Part shown: positions 16,887 to 25,350 of the stretch, piece after piece
Layout: every line of letters begins with the position of its first letter
Numbering within the stretch: position 1 is the stretch's first letter
Assembly: GCA_029287615.1 (NCBI GenBank)
Contig: JARFQV010000309.1
Coordinates: forward strand, 1-32,559
Direction of reading: 5' to 3'
From: Pseudomonadota bacterium
GTDB taxonomy: Bacteria; Pseudomonadota; Gammaproteobacteria; UBA9214
Length of the DNA stretch: 32,559 nt
Notes under the pieces: model-generated
The model's database searches: none
What the model was told of the DNA's origin: nothing
What the model saw: only the letters and a program-made list of their open reading frames with translations
Made by a program: the position numbers and the translations under genes

Positions 16887-17777
16887 ATGATACGGCTACT
16901 CCTACTCACCGCTCTGATAATAGTGGGTTGCGCCTGCAGCCGCACCGACCTCGCCTACCGCAATGCAGACAGGCTGCTGAGCTACTATGCCTGGAAAACC
17001 GTGGACCCCACCCCCGCGCAACGCGATCAGTGGCAACCGGTACTGGAAGACACGATTCAGCAACATCGCAGGGAGGAACTCCCCCAGGTCATCGCCTATC
17101 TGGAGCTGGCCGGGCGCATTATCAGGGAGGAGGATGCATCAGGGGGTACTGCCTGCCTGGTCGATACCGCACAGCTACTCTACCAGCGGCATGCGCGTCT
17201 TGCCGCCGATCTTTCCGCCCCCTTGCTTGCTGACCTGGATGCCGCACAAGTCCGGCACCTCGACAGATACACATCCAAGCGCAGGAAAGATGCCATCGAA
17301 CGTTATCTGGATCCGGACCCGGCACGTCGCAAGGCATCCCGCCAGGAGCGAATCATGGAGCGGATCGAGGACTGGACCGGTGATCTCGACAAGTCCCAGC
17401 GACAGCAGGTCAGCGAGGCCCTGGAGCGCATCCCGGACCTCAGTGAACCATGGCTTTCCTACCGCGCGCAACAGACTGCAAAACTGCTGGGCATGCTCGA
17501 GGCAGGGTCAGATGAAAAGACCGTGCGTGAGCACCTGGACGGGTGGTGGGTCGATCAGGAAGATCGATCCGATGAATACCAGCGACAATGGCGCATTGCC
17601 CGGCATGAATTCATCCGGTTCATGGACGAGCTGGGCACGACACTAACGGAAAAACAGCGCAGAAGTATTCAGAAACGTCTCGCCGAACTGCGCGAGGACC
17701 TCGCGGGCTTTCTGTCTCCCGCACAGCAGCCGGTAAGCATGCCGATGGTACCCGCCTGTATGTTCAAGCCTGTCTGA
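16887..17777 (+). CDS. DUF6279 family lipoprotein
   Basis: A 296-residue lipoprotein with a short signal peptide and lipobox IVGC (Cys15). The mature protein matches DUF6279: YRNADRLLSYYAWKTVDPTP just after the lipid anchor, then long charged helices (QRDQWQPVLEDTIQQHRREELPQ cut here only in part: LEDTIQQHRREELPQ) and a C-terminal KQRRSIQKRLAELREDL. It has periodic Arg/Glu-rich helices and no TM segment besides the signal. The function is unknown; it is probably attached to the outer membrane facing the periplasm. The ribosome site is weak. It lies 82 bp after the HAD gene and converges with dmeF, whose stop is about 60 bp away. Confidence 0.82.
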   Translation: MIRLLLLTALIIVGCACSRTDLAYRNADRLLSYYAWKTVDPTPAQRDQWQPVLEDTIQQHRREELPQVIAYLELAGRIIREEDASGGTACLVDTAQLLYQRHARLAADLSAPLLADLDAAQVRHLDRYTSKRRKDAIERYLDPDPARRKASRQERIMERIEDWTGDLDKSQRQQVSEALERIPDLSEPWLSYRAQQTAKLLGMLEAGSDEKTVREHLDGWWVDQEDRSDEYQRQWRIARHEFIRFMDELGTTLTEKQRRSIQKRLAELREDLAGFLSPAQQPVSMPMVPACMFKPV

Positions 17778-17839
17778 GCGCAGGACTGGATACCACGGTA
17801 GCAAACACCACATCATGCACAGGTGTCTCCCGCACCGCG

Positions 17840-18811
17840 CTACCCGGGGTGGGCTGGCGGATATTGGTGAACCTCTATCGTGATATGTTCCAGACCGAGA
17901 TTCCCGGGAATGCGATTCTTGTACTGATTCGGTGTAGCCGGTTCGTTCGCCACGACAACGATCTCGGCCGAGTAGATATTCGGGCCAATCGACCACAGGT
18001 GCAGATCCGTGATTTTGCAGTCGTCATCCTGTTCCAGACTGTCCCTGATCTTGTGCTGAATACTCTCCGGTCCCTGCTTGTCGAGTAGAACACCGCTGGT
18101 GGTACGCACCAGACCAATGGACCAGCGCGCAACCAGGACGGCGCCGACAATCCCCATCGCCGGGTCCATCCAGATCAGTCCGAAGTATTTTGCCGAGAGC
18201 AGGGCCACGATTGCCAGAACCGAAGTGAGCGCATCTGCCAGCACATGCAGGTAGGCGGAGCGCAGATTGTGGTCATGATGATGCATGTGCCGGTGACCGG
18301 CACCGGGATGTTGATTCTCCTCCTGGTCATGCCGGTGCTCGTCCACGCCCAGTATGAATACGCTGAGTCCGTTTACCACCAGCCCGAGTACCGCAACGAG
18401 AATGGCCTGGTTGTAGATAATTTCTACCGGGTGGAGAAACCTTTCCAGGCTTTCCCAGCACATGACAAGGGCAAACAGGGCCAGCAGAACGGCACCGCTA
18501 AAGCCGCCGAGGGCATTCACCTTGCCGGTACCGAAACTGAAATCCGTATTATGCGCGTGACGTCGAGCATAGATGTATGCGAAGGCATTGATGCTGAGTG
18601 CGGCCGCGTGCGATGCCATGTGGAGTCCGTCGGCCAGCAACGCCATCGATCCGAACAGGATGCCCGTAACGATCTCAACCACCATCATCGTGCCGGTGAT
18701 GGCAATGACAATGAGTGTGCGCAGTTCGCCTGGTCGCTTCCGGTCCTGACCGAAGGCGTGACTGTGCCGCCAGCTCTGGTAATCGTCACTCTGCATTGTT
18801 TCCGGTTTCAT
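17840..18811 (-). CDS. dmeF: Cation diffusion facilitator, Co(II)/Ni(II) efflux (DmeF)
   Basis: A 323-residue inner-membrane metal exporter. The N-terminus (YQSWRHSHAFGQD) and first helices (TMMVVEIVTGILFGSMALLADGLHM) follow the DmeF subgroup. Metal-site residues are visible as DGLH in TM2 (Asp61, His64) and HVLAD in TM5 (His189, Asp193). Between TM4 and TM5 is a His-rich loop (about 157-183, including HRHDQEE and GHRHMHHHDH). The C-terminal cytoplasmic domain (QHKIRDSLEQDDDCKITDLHLW) is typical of CDF dimers. It exports divalent cations, mainly cobalt or nickel in characterised DmeF proteins, by proton antiport. No DmeR-like regulator is adjacent. Just upstream lies a decayed CorA transporter, an uptake route for Mg2+/Co2+. 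Confidence 0.9.
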   Translation of the reverse strand: MKPETMQSDDYQSWRHSHAFGQDRKRPGELRTLIVIAITGTMMVVEIVTGILFGSMALLADGLHMASHAAALSINAFAYIYARRHAHNTDFSFGTGKVNALGGFSGAVLLALFALVMCWESLERFLHPVEIIYNQAILVAVLGLVVNGLSVFILGVDEHRHDQEENQHPGAGHRHMHHHDHNLRSAYLHVLADALTSVLAIVALLSAKYFGLIWMDPAMGIVGAVLVARWSIGLVRTTSGVLLDKQGPESIQHKIRDSLEQDDDCKITDLHLWSIGPNIYSAEIVVVANEPATPNQYKNRIPGNLGLEHITIEVHQYPPAHPG

Positions 18812-18937
18812 ACACAGCTGTTTCGATGGACGTTGTCAACCCGGGAGCCTGCCGATTTCATTAATATACCAAGACTTGCCCATAGCGTAACTACACCTGC
18901 GTATCCCGTGTCAGGAACGCCACGTCTCCCGGTCACC

Positions 18938-19135
18938 AGCCATCGAATGTACCCGATCATGAAGTTGCTGGCCGTGGTCACGGTCATCTTCCTGCCGTTG
19001 AGCCTGCTGGTCGGCACCTGCGGCATGAACTTCGAGAACATACCGTAGATCAAGATCAAGCATGCCTGCTTCAGTCTGCTCAGCTTTATGGCATTCATCG
19101 CCACCGGATTGCTGTTGCTGTTTCGCAGGATCTGA
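18938..19135 (+). pseudogene. Decayed C-terminus of a CorA magnesium/cobalt transporter
   Basis: The plus frame from about 18938 reads SHRMYPIMKLLAVVTVIFLP, then SLLVGTCGMNFENIP. This matches the first TM helix and the hallmark GMNF signature of CorA. A TAG follows at 19046-19048, and the same frame then continues as a second hydrophobic helix (LLSFMAFIATGLLLLFRRI) to a TGA at 19133-19135, just where CorA proteins end. So the two-TM C-terminal module is present with an in-frame stop in its periplasmic loop, and the long N-terminal cytoplasmic domain is missing. It is a clear relic, divergent from dmeF. Confidence 0.75.
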
Positions 19136-19284
19136 TGGCTTTGAGCAGGGCCGGGGCTGGCCATGCAAGGCCTCACCCAGTCATGTCTGATTAAGACTTG
19201 CTGAGCTTTATATCTGAAGAGGTACATCCTGCTCCTGCCTGGAACCGGAAGTATGTGAATCGGAAAGTAACCGGGAATCACCCG

Positions 19285-20319
19285 TTAGTCTGCGATATCT
19301 CCATCATTTGTCTGCGGCTCCAGGATCTCGTGGAGTGCCTCCACCTGTTCGGCCGCAGCCCCCAGGTGCTGGAATCGGGCAACATGGAACAGGGCTTCGC
19401 CTTCATAAACCAGAGGCAAATGGGTTCGTCCGATCAGAATACCGTCAATGGGCACCTCCACGAGACAGGCAGAATCCATGAGAGGAGATGCAATACGACC
19501 TATCATATCGCCTTTTGAAACACGCATACCGAGTGAATGACCAGACCAGAGGATGCCGCTCTCTGGTGCCCGGATCCAGTACGAACCTCTGGCAATTACC
19601 GGCTCCACTTGCCGTCCTTTGCGTTTGACTTTAGGCAGCATGCCCAATGCACGCATGACATTGAGCACACCGCGAAGTCCTGCCTTGATAGCCACTTCAT
19701 CGAAACGCAAGGCCTCACCGCCTTCATATAGCAGCATGGGAATCCCGAAGTCCGAGGCTGCCTCTCGCAGCGAACCGTCCCGGAAATCTGCATTGATCAC
19801 CACCGGTGTGCCAAAGGCCACGGCCAGACGGCATGTTTCCGGGTCATCCAGATTTGCCCGAATCTGGGGCAGGTTTTCCCTGTGGATGGCACCGGTATGC
19901 AAATCGATACCATGTGTACAATTTTCAACGATCTCGTGCATGAATAGTTGCGCAATACGGCCCGCTAGAGAACCCCGTCTGCTGCCGGGGAAACTGCGAT
20001 TCAGGTCGCGTCGATCCGGCAGATACCGGGAGCGGTGCAGCAGACCGTGCACATTAACGACTGGTACGGCGATCAACGCACCCCGTAGTCGTTTGATCGC
20101 GGAATGCTTCAGCAGGCGGCGAATTACCTCAACCCCGTTCAACTCATCGCCGTGAATCGCTGCACTGATGAACAATCGTGGACCATCGTGCCTGCCATTG
20201 ACCACCTCAACCGGCATGGAGAGATCGGTCTGTGTATAGAGTTGTCCGACAGGAATATTGATGACGCTTCGCTGTCCGGGAGCAATCGAGACACCGCAGA
20301 TCTCAATGGGCCCGTTCAC
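19285..20319 (-). CDS. Succinylglutamate desuccinylase/aspartoacylase family zinc hydrolase
   Basis: A 344-residue M14-like zinc carboxypeptidase-fold protein. It has the zinc ligands His56 and Glu59 in SAAIHGDELNGVEV and His141 in GIDLHTGAIH. The substrate-binding PDRRDLNRSFPG and the catalytic-type Glu199 in LLYEGGEA are also present. A C-terminal beta domain (about 240-330) is typical of the AstE/AspA group. It should cleave an amide bond to an acyl or amino-acid group, substrate unknown. The frame runs upstream to a TTG at 20418, but GTG at 20319 lies 1 nt after the rimK stop behind AAGGGG and fits the family N-terminus (PIEICGVSIAPG). Third gene of a rimB-rimK-hydrolase operon; it may reverse or process the RimK product (inference). 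Confidence 0.87.
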   Translation of the reverse strand: MNGPIEICGVSIAPGQRSVINIPVGQLYTQTDLSMPVEVVNGRHDGPRLFISAAIHGDELNGVEVIRRLLKHSAIKRLRGALIAVPVVNVHGLLHRSRYLPDRRDLNRSFPGSRRGSLAGRIAQLFMHEIVENCTHGIDLHTGAIHRENLPQIRANLDDPETCRLAVAFGTPVVINADFRDGSLREAASDFGIPMLLYEGGEALRFDEVAIKAGLRGVLNVMRALGMLPKVKRKGRQVEPVIARGSYWIRAPESGILWSGHSLGMRVSKGDMIGRIASPLMDSACLVEVPIDGILIGRTHLPLVYEGEALFHVARFQHLGAAAEQVEALHEILEPQTNDGDIAD

Positions 20320-20320
20320 C

Positions 20321-21226
20321 TCACCCCTTGCCCCGCGTACGAGTTCGGTTCGGTTTGGCGTTTTGCTCAATGAACTGGATGATGAGATCGGCGACATTCT
20401 TGTCAGTCGCTTTTTCAATACCCTCCAGACCCGGTGAGGAGTTGACCTCCATTACCACCGGACCGTGGTTGGAGCGTAACAGATCCACACCGGATACGTT
20501 CAAACCCAGTCTGCGCGCTGCGCGAACCGCAGTCGAGCGCTCCTCCGGTGTCAGTTTGACAATCGAGGCCGAACCGCCGCGGTGCAGGTTGGAACGAAAT
20601 TCACCGTCTTTTGCCTGACGTTTCATGGCTGCGACCACTTTATCACCAATGACAAGGGCACGGATATCTGATCCACCAGCTTCCTTGATGAACTCCTGTA
20701 CCAAAAAGTTCACATCGAGTTCCCGGAATGCCTCGATAAGGCTTTCCGCGGCTTTCGGGGTTTCTGCCAGCACAACGCCCTTTCCCTGTGTCCCTTCCAG
20801 TAGTTTCACAACCAGCGGAGCCCCCCCAACCAGTTTGATCAAGTCCTGCGTATTATCCGGAGAATTGGCGAAACCGGTCAGGGGCAGACCGATACCCGCT
20901 CTGGCCAGGATCTGCAAAGAGCGCAACTTATCACGGGAACGGGTAATGGCAACGGATTCATTCAGGGGGTAAGCACCCATCATCTCGAACTGGCGCAATA
21001 CCGCGGCACCATAGAAAGTGACCGACGCCCCGATCCGTGGAATGACCGCATCGAAGGGATCCAGTTTCACTCCCTTGTAATGCACACTGGGACGCATACA
21101 GGCAATGTCCATATAGCACTTGAGTGTATCAAGCACCTTGATCTCATGACCTCGTTTTTCCGCGGCCTCCACCAGCCTGCGGGTCGAGTATAGTTTCGTA
21201 TTACGGGAAAGGATCGCGATCCTCAT
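20321..21226 (-). CDS. rimK: RimK-type ATP-grasp alpha-L-glutamate ligase
   Basis: A 301-residue ATP-grasp ligase matching RimK, which adds glutamate residues to the C-terminus of ribosomal protein S6 and can make poly-alpha-glutamate. Visible features: N-terminal RimK domain ([20 protein letters not shown]), ATP-contacting Lys141 in [44 protein letters not shown] (208-218 region), and the metal-binding [15 protein letters not shown] with Glu260 and Asn262. The length is normal. Its ATG overlaps the stop of the upstream RimB-like gene (ATGA), and the M14-like hydrolase begins 1 nt after its stop, so the three are translationally coupled. Confidence 0.93.
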   Translation of the reverse strand: MRIAILSRNTKLYSTRRLVEAAEKRGHEIKVLDTLKCYMDIACMRPSVHYKGVKLDPFDAVIPRIGASVTFYGAAVLRQFEMMGAYPLNESVAITRSRDKLRSLQILARAGIGLPLTGFANSPDNTQDLIKLVGGAPLVVKLLEGTQGKGVVLAETPKAAESLIEAFRELDVNFLVQEFIKEAGGSDIRALVIGDKVVAAMKRQAKDGEFRSNLHRGGSASIVKLTPEERSTAVRAARRLGLNVSGVDLLRSNHGPVVMEVNSSPGLEGIEKATDKNVADLIIQFIEQNAKPNRTRTRGKG

Positions 21227-21711
21227 TCTTCATCACCCTCATCCTGAATGTTCACGAGCCCCTTCCGACTCCTCAAATACGATGCGGCGGGATCTACAAG
21301 AAAACGGGCCTTTAAGGCACTCCGTCCGAGTAACATCCGGAAACGCATGGTATCGCGATTGGTCAGGGTCAGTTCTACCGGCCACTCGTCTCCCGCGAGT
21401 CGCACTATCGTTTCAATAACATAACGTTCCTGGGAGTGACCGCCCGAGTCGGTTACCACCCTTCGATCATGGACCCGTGCTTCGCAATTTTCTACCAGGT
21501 CTTCCCGGCGCTGTTCGGGATGTATACCAAATCGAACCCAGGCTGAACCGTGACGCTCAAATGGTTCCACATAAAATGCGTGCAGGGCAGAGGTTCGGGC
21601 ACCTGTATCCGTTTTGACCTTGATACGCTTGATACCCAGTTCTGGCAACTCCACCCATTCACGCCATCCAATCACAGGCAAGGCATCTCTGCGAACAGTT
21701 TTTTTTCTCAT
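21223..21711 (-). CDS. rimB: RimB-like retropepsin-fold protease (ATP-dependent zinc protease family)
   Basis: A 162-residue cytoplasmic protein of the family annotated as ATP-dependent zinc protease (Pfam Zn_protease, formerly DUF785), which has an aspartic-protease (retropepsin) fold. The core motif is [15 protein letters not shown] (Asp35-Thr-Gly), followed by [13 protein letters not shown] at about 88-100 and [20 protein letters not shown] near the C-terminus. The frame extends to GTG 21759, but ATG 21711 leads straight into [15 protein letters not shown], the normal family N-terminus; no strong ribosome site is seen for either. RimB in pseudomonads is reported to modulate RimK action on S6. 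First gene of module A, overlapping rimK by 4 bp. Confidence 0.88.
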   Translation of the reverse strand: MRKKTVRRDALPVIGWREWVELPELGIKRIKVKTDTGARTSALHAFYVEPFERHGSAWVRFGIHPEQRREDLVENCEARVHDRRVVTDSGGHSQERYVIETIVRLAGDEWPVELTLTNRDTMRFRMLLGRSALKARFLVDPAASYLRSRKGLVNIQDEGDEE

Positions 21712-21985
21712 GCTTGTGAATATAGCGTCATTTACTGGCCGACCTAACAGATACGCCACTGGATCACACTATTGACATGGCTCACCACATTTCCGCTGGT
21801 ATCAATTTCCGCACAAGGTCTTTGTACCGCAGCATTCGATACCGGATCCGCCTGTTACCCGAGATCGCGGGTATCTTTCGATAGTAGCATGCCACATGCC
21901 AGATGCACCCGTGGTTTCACGACAAAAAACCAGACACCTGCTGCAACGATCATATATTGTAAGGCATCATGCTGGTCTACTGAAT

Positions 21986-24292
21986 CTACCTTCCTGGCCG
22001 CAGCAGGCCACCCAGCCCGAAATCGATCAATGCCCGGGAAAGCAGCTCGCGGTTTCGCGCTGCCTTCTCGTTGACAAGCACCTCTTTCAACAAGGACTGT
22101 GCCTTCCGACTGGGGAAGGCCCGTATGACCGATTTGACGCGAGGGATGTCACTCGCGCTCATGCTGAAACTATGGACCCCCATCCCCGTCAATAATATAG
22201 CCATGGCCGGATCACCGGCAGCCTGCCCGCAAACACTGACCGGTTTGCCCTGCTGCAGGCCCGCCTCTACCACACACTGTAATGCCTTGATCACCGCCGG
22301 GTGCAGGGAGTCGAAGCGCCCTGCAACCCGCTCATTTCCACGGTCCACAGCAAGAAGATACTGTGTCAGATCATTGGTACCAATCGACAGGAAGTCCGCG
22401 CGACGAGCCAGTGCGTCGGCCTGGTATACTGCCGAAGGTACCTCGATCATAAAACCACACGGTGGCAGGCTCACCTCCTCACCTTCCTCCCGCAACTCCT
22501 GACAGGTACGTTTCACCAGACTGACCGCTTCTTCGGCCTCATCAACGCTGCTAACCATTGGAATCAAGATCCGCAGGTTTACCAAGCCAACCGATGCACG
22601 CATCATGGCACGAAGCTGCGTGATAAATATCACGGGATTATCCAGTGCGAGACGGATGCCTCGCCAACCAAGCGCGGGGTTCGGTTCTTTCACCGGGAAG
22701 TATGGCAATGTCTTGTCACCGCCGATATCCAGTGTCCGCAGTGTAACCGGTCTGGGCGCGAAGACTTCGAGCACCTGCCTGTAGAGGTGCCGTTGTTCTT
22801 CTTCGCTCGGGAACTGCTCATGCAACATGAAAGGCAGTTCGGTCCGATACAGACCAATTCCCTCGGCACCAACCTTTAGTGAATGACTCAGATCCGCCAG
22901 TATCCCGGCATTGGCAAAGAGTGCCACTCGATACCCGTCCGGCGTTTCAGCGGGAAGATCTTTCAGATGCGCCAGTTCGTTGCCAAGCGCCAGTTCCTCA
23001 CGCGCCAGACGTGAAAACTCCTGTTTCACTGTGTTACCCGGATTTACATAGAGCCTGCCACGATACCCGTCAACAATGACTTCCCTGGCTTCCAGCTCCT
23101 TGCCCGGAATCACATCTGCTGTTCCGACAATCGCAGGTATCCCCATGGCGCGTGCCAGTATGGCCAGGTGCGACAGACTGGATCCGTGACCGGAAATGAT
23201 CCCTTTGAGACGATCAACCGGTACCCTCGCCAGATCCATCGGGCCCAGATCCTCTCCGACCAGGACCGTATTCTCAGGATATTGTCGATTTTGATCGCTG
23301 TTCTGCTGGAGATGCGCAAGAATTCGTTTACCCAGATCCCGGATATCACGTGCCCGTTCCCTAAGGTAGGGATCTTGTATGAGCATGAACTGGCTTGCAT
23401 ACTCATGTATTGTTTCCCGCAGCGCGCCAGGCGCCCAATTGCCCGCATGGATCCTGCCAACCGTTGTCTCGACCAGCATTTCACTGGAGGCAATCATTGC
23501 AAGTGCATCAAACAATGCCCGATCTTCAGGAAGCAGGGTACCCTCCAGATCTGTTTTCAAACACTGCAATTCACCAATGACATTGGCTACTGCTGCCCGA
23601 AACGCGGCTTCTTCCTTGCGATGATCATCCGGAACCCGGTCAGGCACGCTGTCAAGGTCTGCAGGTGGTACAACAACAACGCCAACTCCGATGGCCACCC
23701 CCGGCGCACCTGCAATTGCATCCACGTAAAACTCGTGATTATCCTTGCCATGTGTGACATAGCCGGTGCTGCCGCTGACCCTGGCCAGGGTAATGACCCC
23801 CGCCAGTTGCGCTGCAAGCGTTACGAGAAAAGCCACATCGGTATCCCGGTAACTGCGCATCTCGACCTGTTGAACCACGAGAACCCCCAGGATCTCTCCA
23901 CGATGCATCACAGGAACACCGAGAAATCCGTGGTACTCTTCTTCTTCACAGTGCGGTATCAGCTTGAAACGAGGATGACGGGAGGCATCGCGTACATTAA
24001 CGGTCTCCGAACTACTCGCCACCAGTCCCACCAGACCTTCCCCAAGCCCCAGACACACCTGCCCCACACCTGCGGGGTTCAACCCATCTGTAGCCGACAG
24101 CACAAGAGACTGACTATCTGGATCAATCAGATAAATGGAACAAACATCCGCATGCATCGTTTCCTTTACCCGTACCACGATAATCCGCAATGCATCGGTA
24201 AGATCAGGCGTGGCACTGACTTCCTGCACAATTCCTTGCAGCAGAAGCAGCCTGCTCATCCTGGGGTGTAACCGGTACCGACTAACTGACAT
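21986..24292 (-). CDS. ptsP: Phosphoenolpyruvate-protein phosphotransferase PtsP (EI-Ntr, GAF domain)
   Basis: Enzyme I of the nitrogen PTS, 768 residues from ATG 24292. Domains in order: N-terminal GAF (about 20-170, LLLLQGIVQEVSATPDL onward); PEP-utiliser N-terminal domain (about 195-310); the phosphohistidine swivel domain with active His375 in SGHGSSLSHLAILARAMG; and the TIM-barrel PEP-binding domain with IGLYRTELPFM, LRTLDIGGDKTLPYF and the catalytic Cys in PVSVCGQAAGDP. It passes phosphate from PEP to NPr and then to EIIA-Ntr; the GAF domain in relatives senses glutamine or 2-oxoglutarate. An in-frame extension to 24442 lacks family similarity, so 24292 is preferred (24259 is another candidate). 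The partners ptsO and ptsN are not in the window. Confidence 0.93.
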   Translation of the reverse strand: MSVSRYRLHPRMSRLLLLQGIVQEVSATPDLTDALRIIVVRVKETMHADVCSIYLIDPDSQSLVLSATDGLNPAGVGQVCLGLGEGLVGLVASSSETVNVRDASRHPRFKLIPHCEEEEYHGFLGVPVMHRGEILGVLVVQQVEMRSYRDTDVAFLVTLAAQLAGVITLARVSGSTGYVTHGKDNHEFYVDAIAGAPGVAIGVGVVVVPPADLDSVPDRVPDDHRKEEAAFRAAVANVIGELQCLKTDLEGTLLPEDRALFDALAMIASSEMLVETTVGRIHAGNWAPGALRETIHEYASQFMLIQDPYLRERARDIRDLGKRILAHLQQNSDQNRQYPENTVLVGEDLGPMDLARVPVDRLKGIISGHGSSLSHLAILARAMGIPAIVGTADVIPGKELEAREVIVDGYRGRLYVNPGNTVKQEFSRLAREELALGNELAHLKDLPAETPDGYRVALFANAGILADLSHSLKVGAEGIGLYRTELPFMLHEQFPSEEEQRHLYRQVLEVFAPRPVTLRTLDIGGDKTLPYFPVKEPNPALGWRGIRLALDNPVIFITQLRAMMRASVGLVNLRILIPMVSSVDEAEEAVSLVKRTCQELREEGEEVSLPPCGFMIEVPSAVYQADALARRADFLSIGTNDLTQYLLAVDRGNERVAGRFDSLHPAVIKALQCVVEAGLQQGKPVSVCGQAAGDPAMAILLTGMGVHSFSMSASDIPRVKSVIRAFPSRKAQSLLKEVLVNEKAARNRELLSRALIDFGLGGLLRPGR

Positions 24293-24803
24293 TTTCGGGT
24301 TCTTATTTCCAGATGAAACTACTGCCAATAGATACAAGGGAAATCGCAATCGCCTGGATGCGGGTACGATTGAGCACAATTCGCTGTAGCCCGCAGCCAT
24401 AGTACCCCTGTTTTCATCATATACAGCGCTGCCAGCCAACATTGCAAGGTCCTTTCGCTTTCCCTGCCTGGCAGGCGACTCTACCCGCTATTTTGCCGGT
24501 GAGTAACCAGGAACATGTCAGAGACCCGGCAACCGCAGGTTCCCGTGACAGGACATAAATAATTCTAATTTGCAGATTATGGCCATATGAGCATATAAAG
24601 TCTTATCATGCTGTTAAGAGGCCATGAACTGCCGGAAAAACATAAACACAGCAGACCAAACGAGGCACAGGAATCCCGAAAAAACCAACCCGATTTATTG
24701 TACTTGTTTTGTTCGGTACCGGCCTTACCCGCCACCAGCTGGCGGATGATCTGGACTCAAGTCATAATGCAGAGAATCATATAAACATAAGGAGAACAAT
24801 AAC
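24293..24803. other. Divergent intergenic region (ptsP / small secreted protein)
   Basis: About 510 bp with no recognised gene besides the probably untranslated ptsP-frame extension. It is notably AT-rich between 24550 and 24720. It holds a candidate promoter at 24570-24599 for the plus-strand gene and an inverted repeat CCGCCA-CCAGC-TGGCGG at 24729-24745. Confidence 0.4.
24570..24599 (+). promoter_or_regulatory. Candidate sigma-70 promoter for the small secreted protein gene
   Basis: TTGCAG at 24570-24575, an 18-bp spacer and TATAAA at 24594-24599 in an AT-rich stretch. The implied leader is about 200 nt and includes the inverted repeat at 24729-24745. A -10-like CATAAT at 24763-24768 is an alternative closer start point. 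Confidence 0.35.
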
Positions 24804-25109
24804 GTGTCTGATCCAGTCAGGATGATTCCGGTATGCCTTTTGCTTGCTATCGTCGGCGATACAAGTACCAGCTGGGCCATTACACCGGAAGACCAGGCCA
24901 GTATTGCCTCGCAATGCCGGCAGGATGCCGAAACCTATGACATACCCCCGGAGCAGATGGCCGATTATGTCGATGGATGCATCCTTTCCATGGGGGGATA
25001 TCCATCCTCTCCACCAGAAGCTGATCCTTCTGGAGCCATACCTGCTGAAGAACCAGTAATGGACGATTCTGCTGTTGAGGACTCAATAAGCCCGGATATA
25101 CAGCAATAA
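24804..25109 (+). CDS. Small secreted protein with two cysteines, function unknown
   Basis: A 101-residue exported protein. The GTG start follows AAGGAG at ideal spacing. A signal peptide covers about residues 1-25 (VCLLLAIVGDTSTSWA), leaving a mature protein of about 76 residues that begins ITPEDQASIASQCRQDAE. The two mature Cys (in SQCRQ and DGCIL, 20 residues apart) flank EDQ/PPEQMADYVD-type amphipathic helices and could form a disulfide-closed helical hairpin. The tail is acidic and Pro/Ser/Glu-rich. Short secreted proteins with this Cys-spaced helical pattern are common in gammaproteobacteria, but I know no function. It is divergent from ptsP and convergent with the MscS-like gene. Confidence 0.7.
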   Translation: MSDPVRMIPVCLLLAIVGDTSTSWAITPEDQASIASQCRQDAETYDIPPEQMADYVDGCILSMGGYPSSPPEADPSGAIPAEEPVMDDSAVEDSISPDIQQ

Positions 25110-25350
25110 TGGCCTGAATACCCACCGGCTGCCGTACCAGTGCCGAACAGACGGGCTCTGAACAATAGCTGTTCATGAGACAATACGGACTGTCCAGAAC
25201 AACAGCTAGATAGGATCCTCTGTTACCGGATGTGCTTGCTGTGAACATGCTGTGCCGGAATCGGTTGCCTCTACCATGGCTGCATCCAATTCAGGTATGA
25301 ATGGATTGGCAGTGCTTTTGACCACGGTTTTTCAGGTTTGGAGATCGGCA

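Noticed and set aside
20320-20418. Upstream extension of the M14-like hydrolase overlapping rimK by almost 100 bp
   Set aside because: The extension would start at TTG 20418 or ATG 20397 within rimK and has no family similarity; GTG 20319 has a ribosome site 1 nt after the rimK stop.
21855-21953. 32-codon minus-strand frame (MIVAAGVWFFVVKPRVHLAC) between ptsP and the RimB-like gene
   Set aside because: It looks like a small membrane peptide but has no ribosome site and no known relatives that I can name; kept only as a note.
24293-24442. In-frame 50-codon N-terminal extension of ptsP
   Set aside because: It adds residues before the GAF domain that resemble nothing in PtsP; the protein already has family length from 24292.
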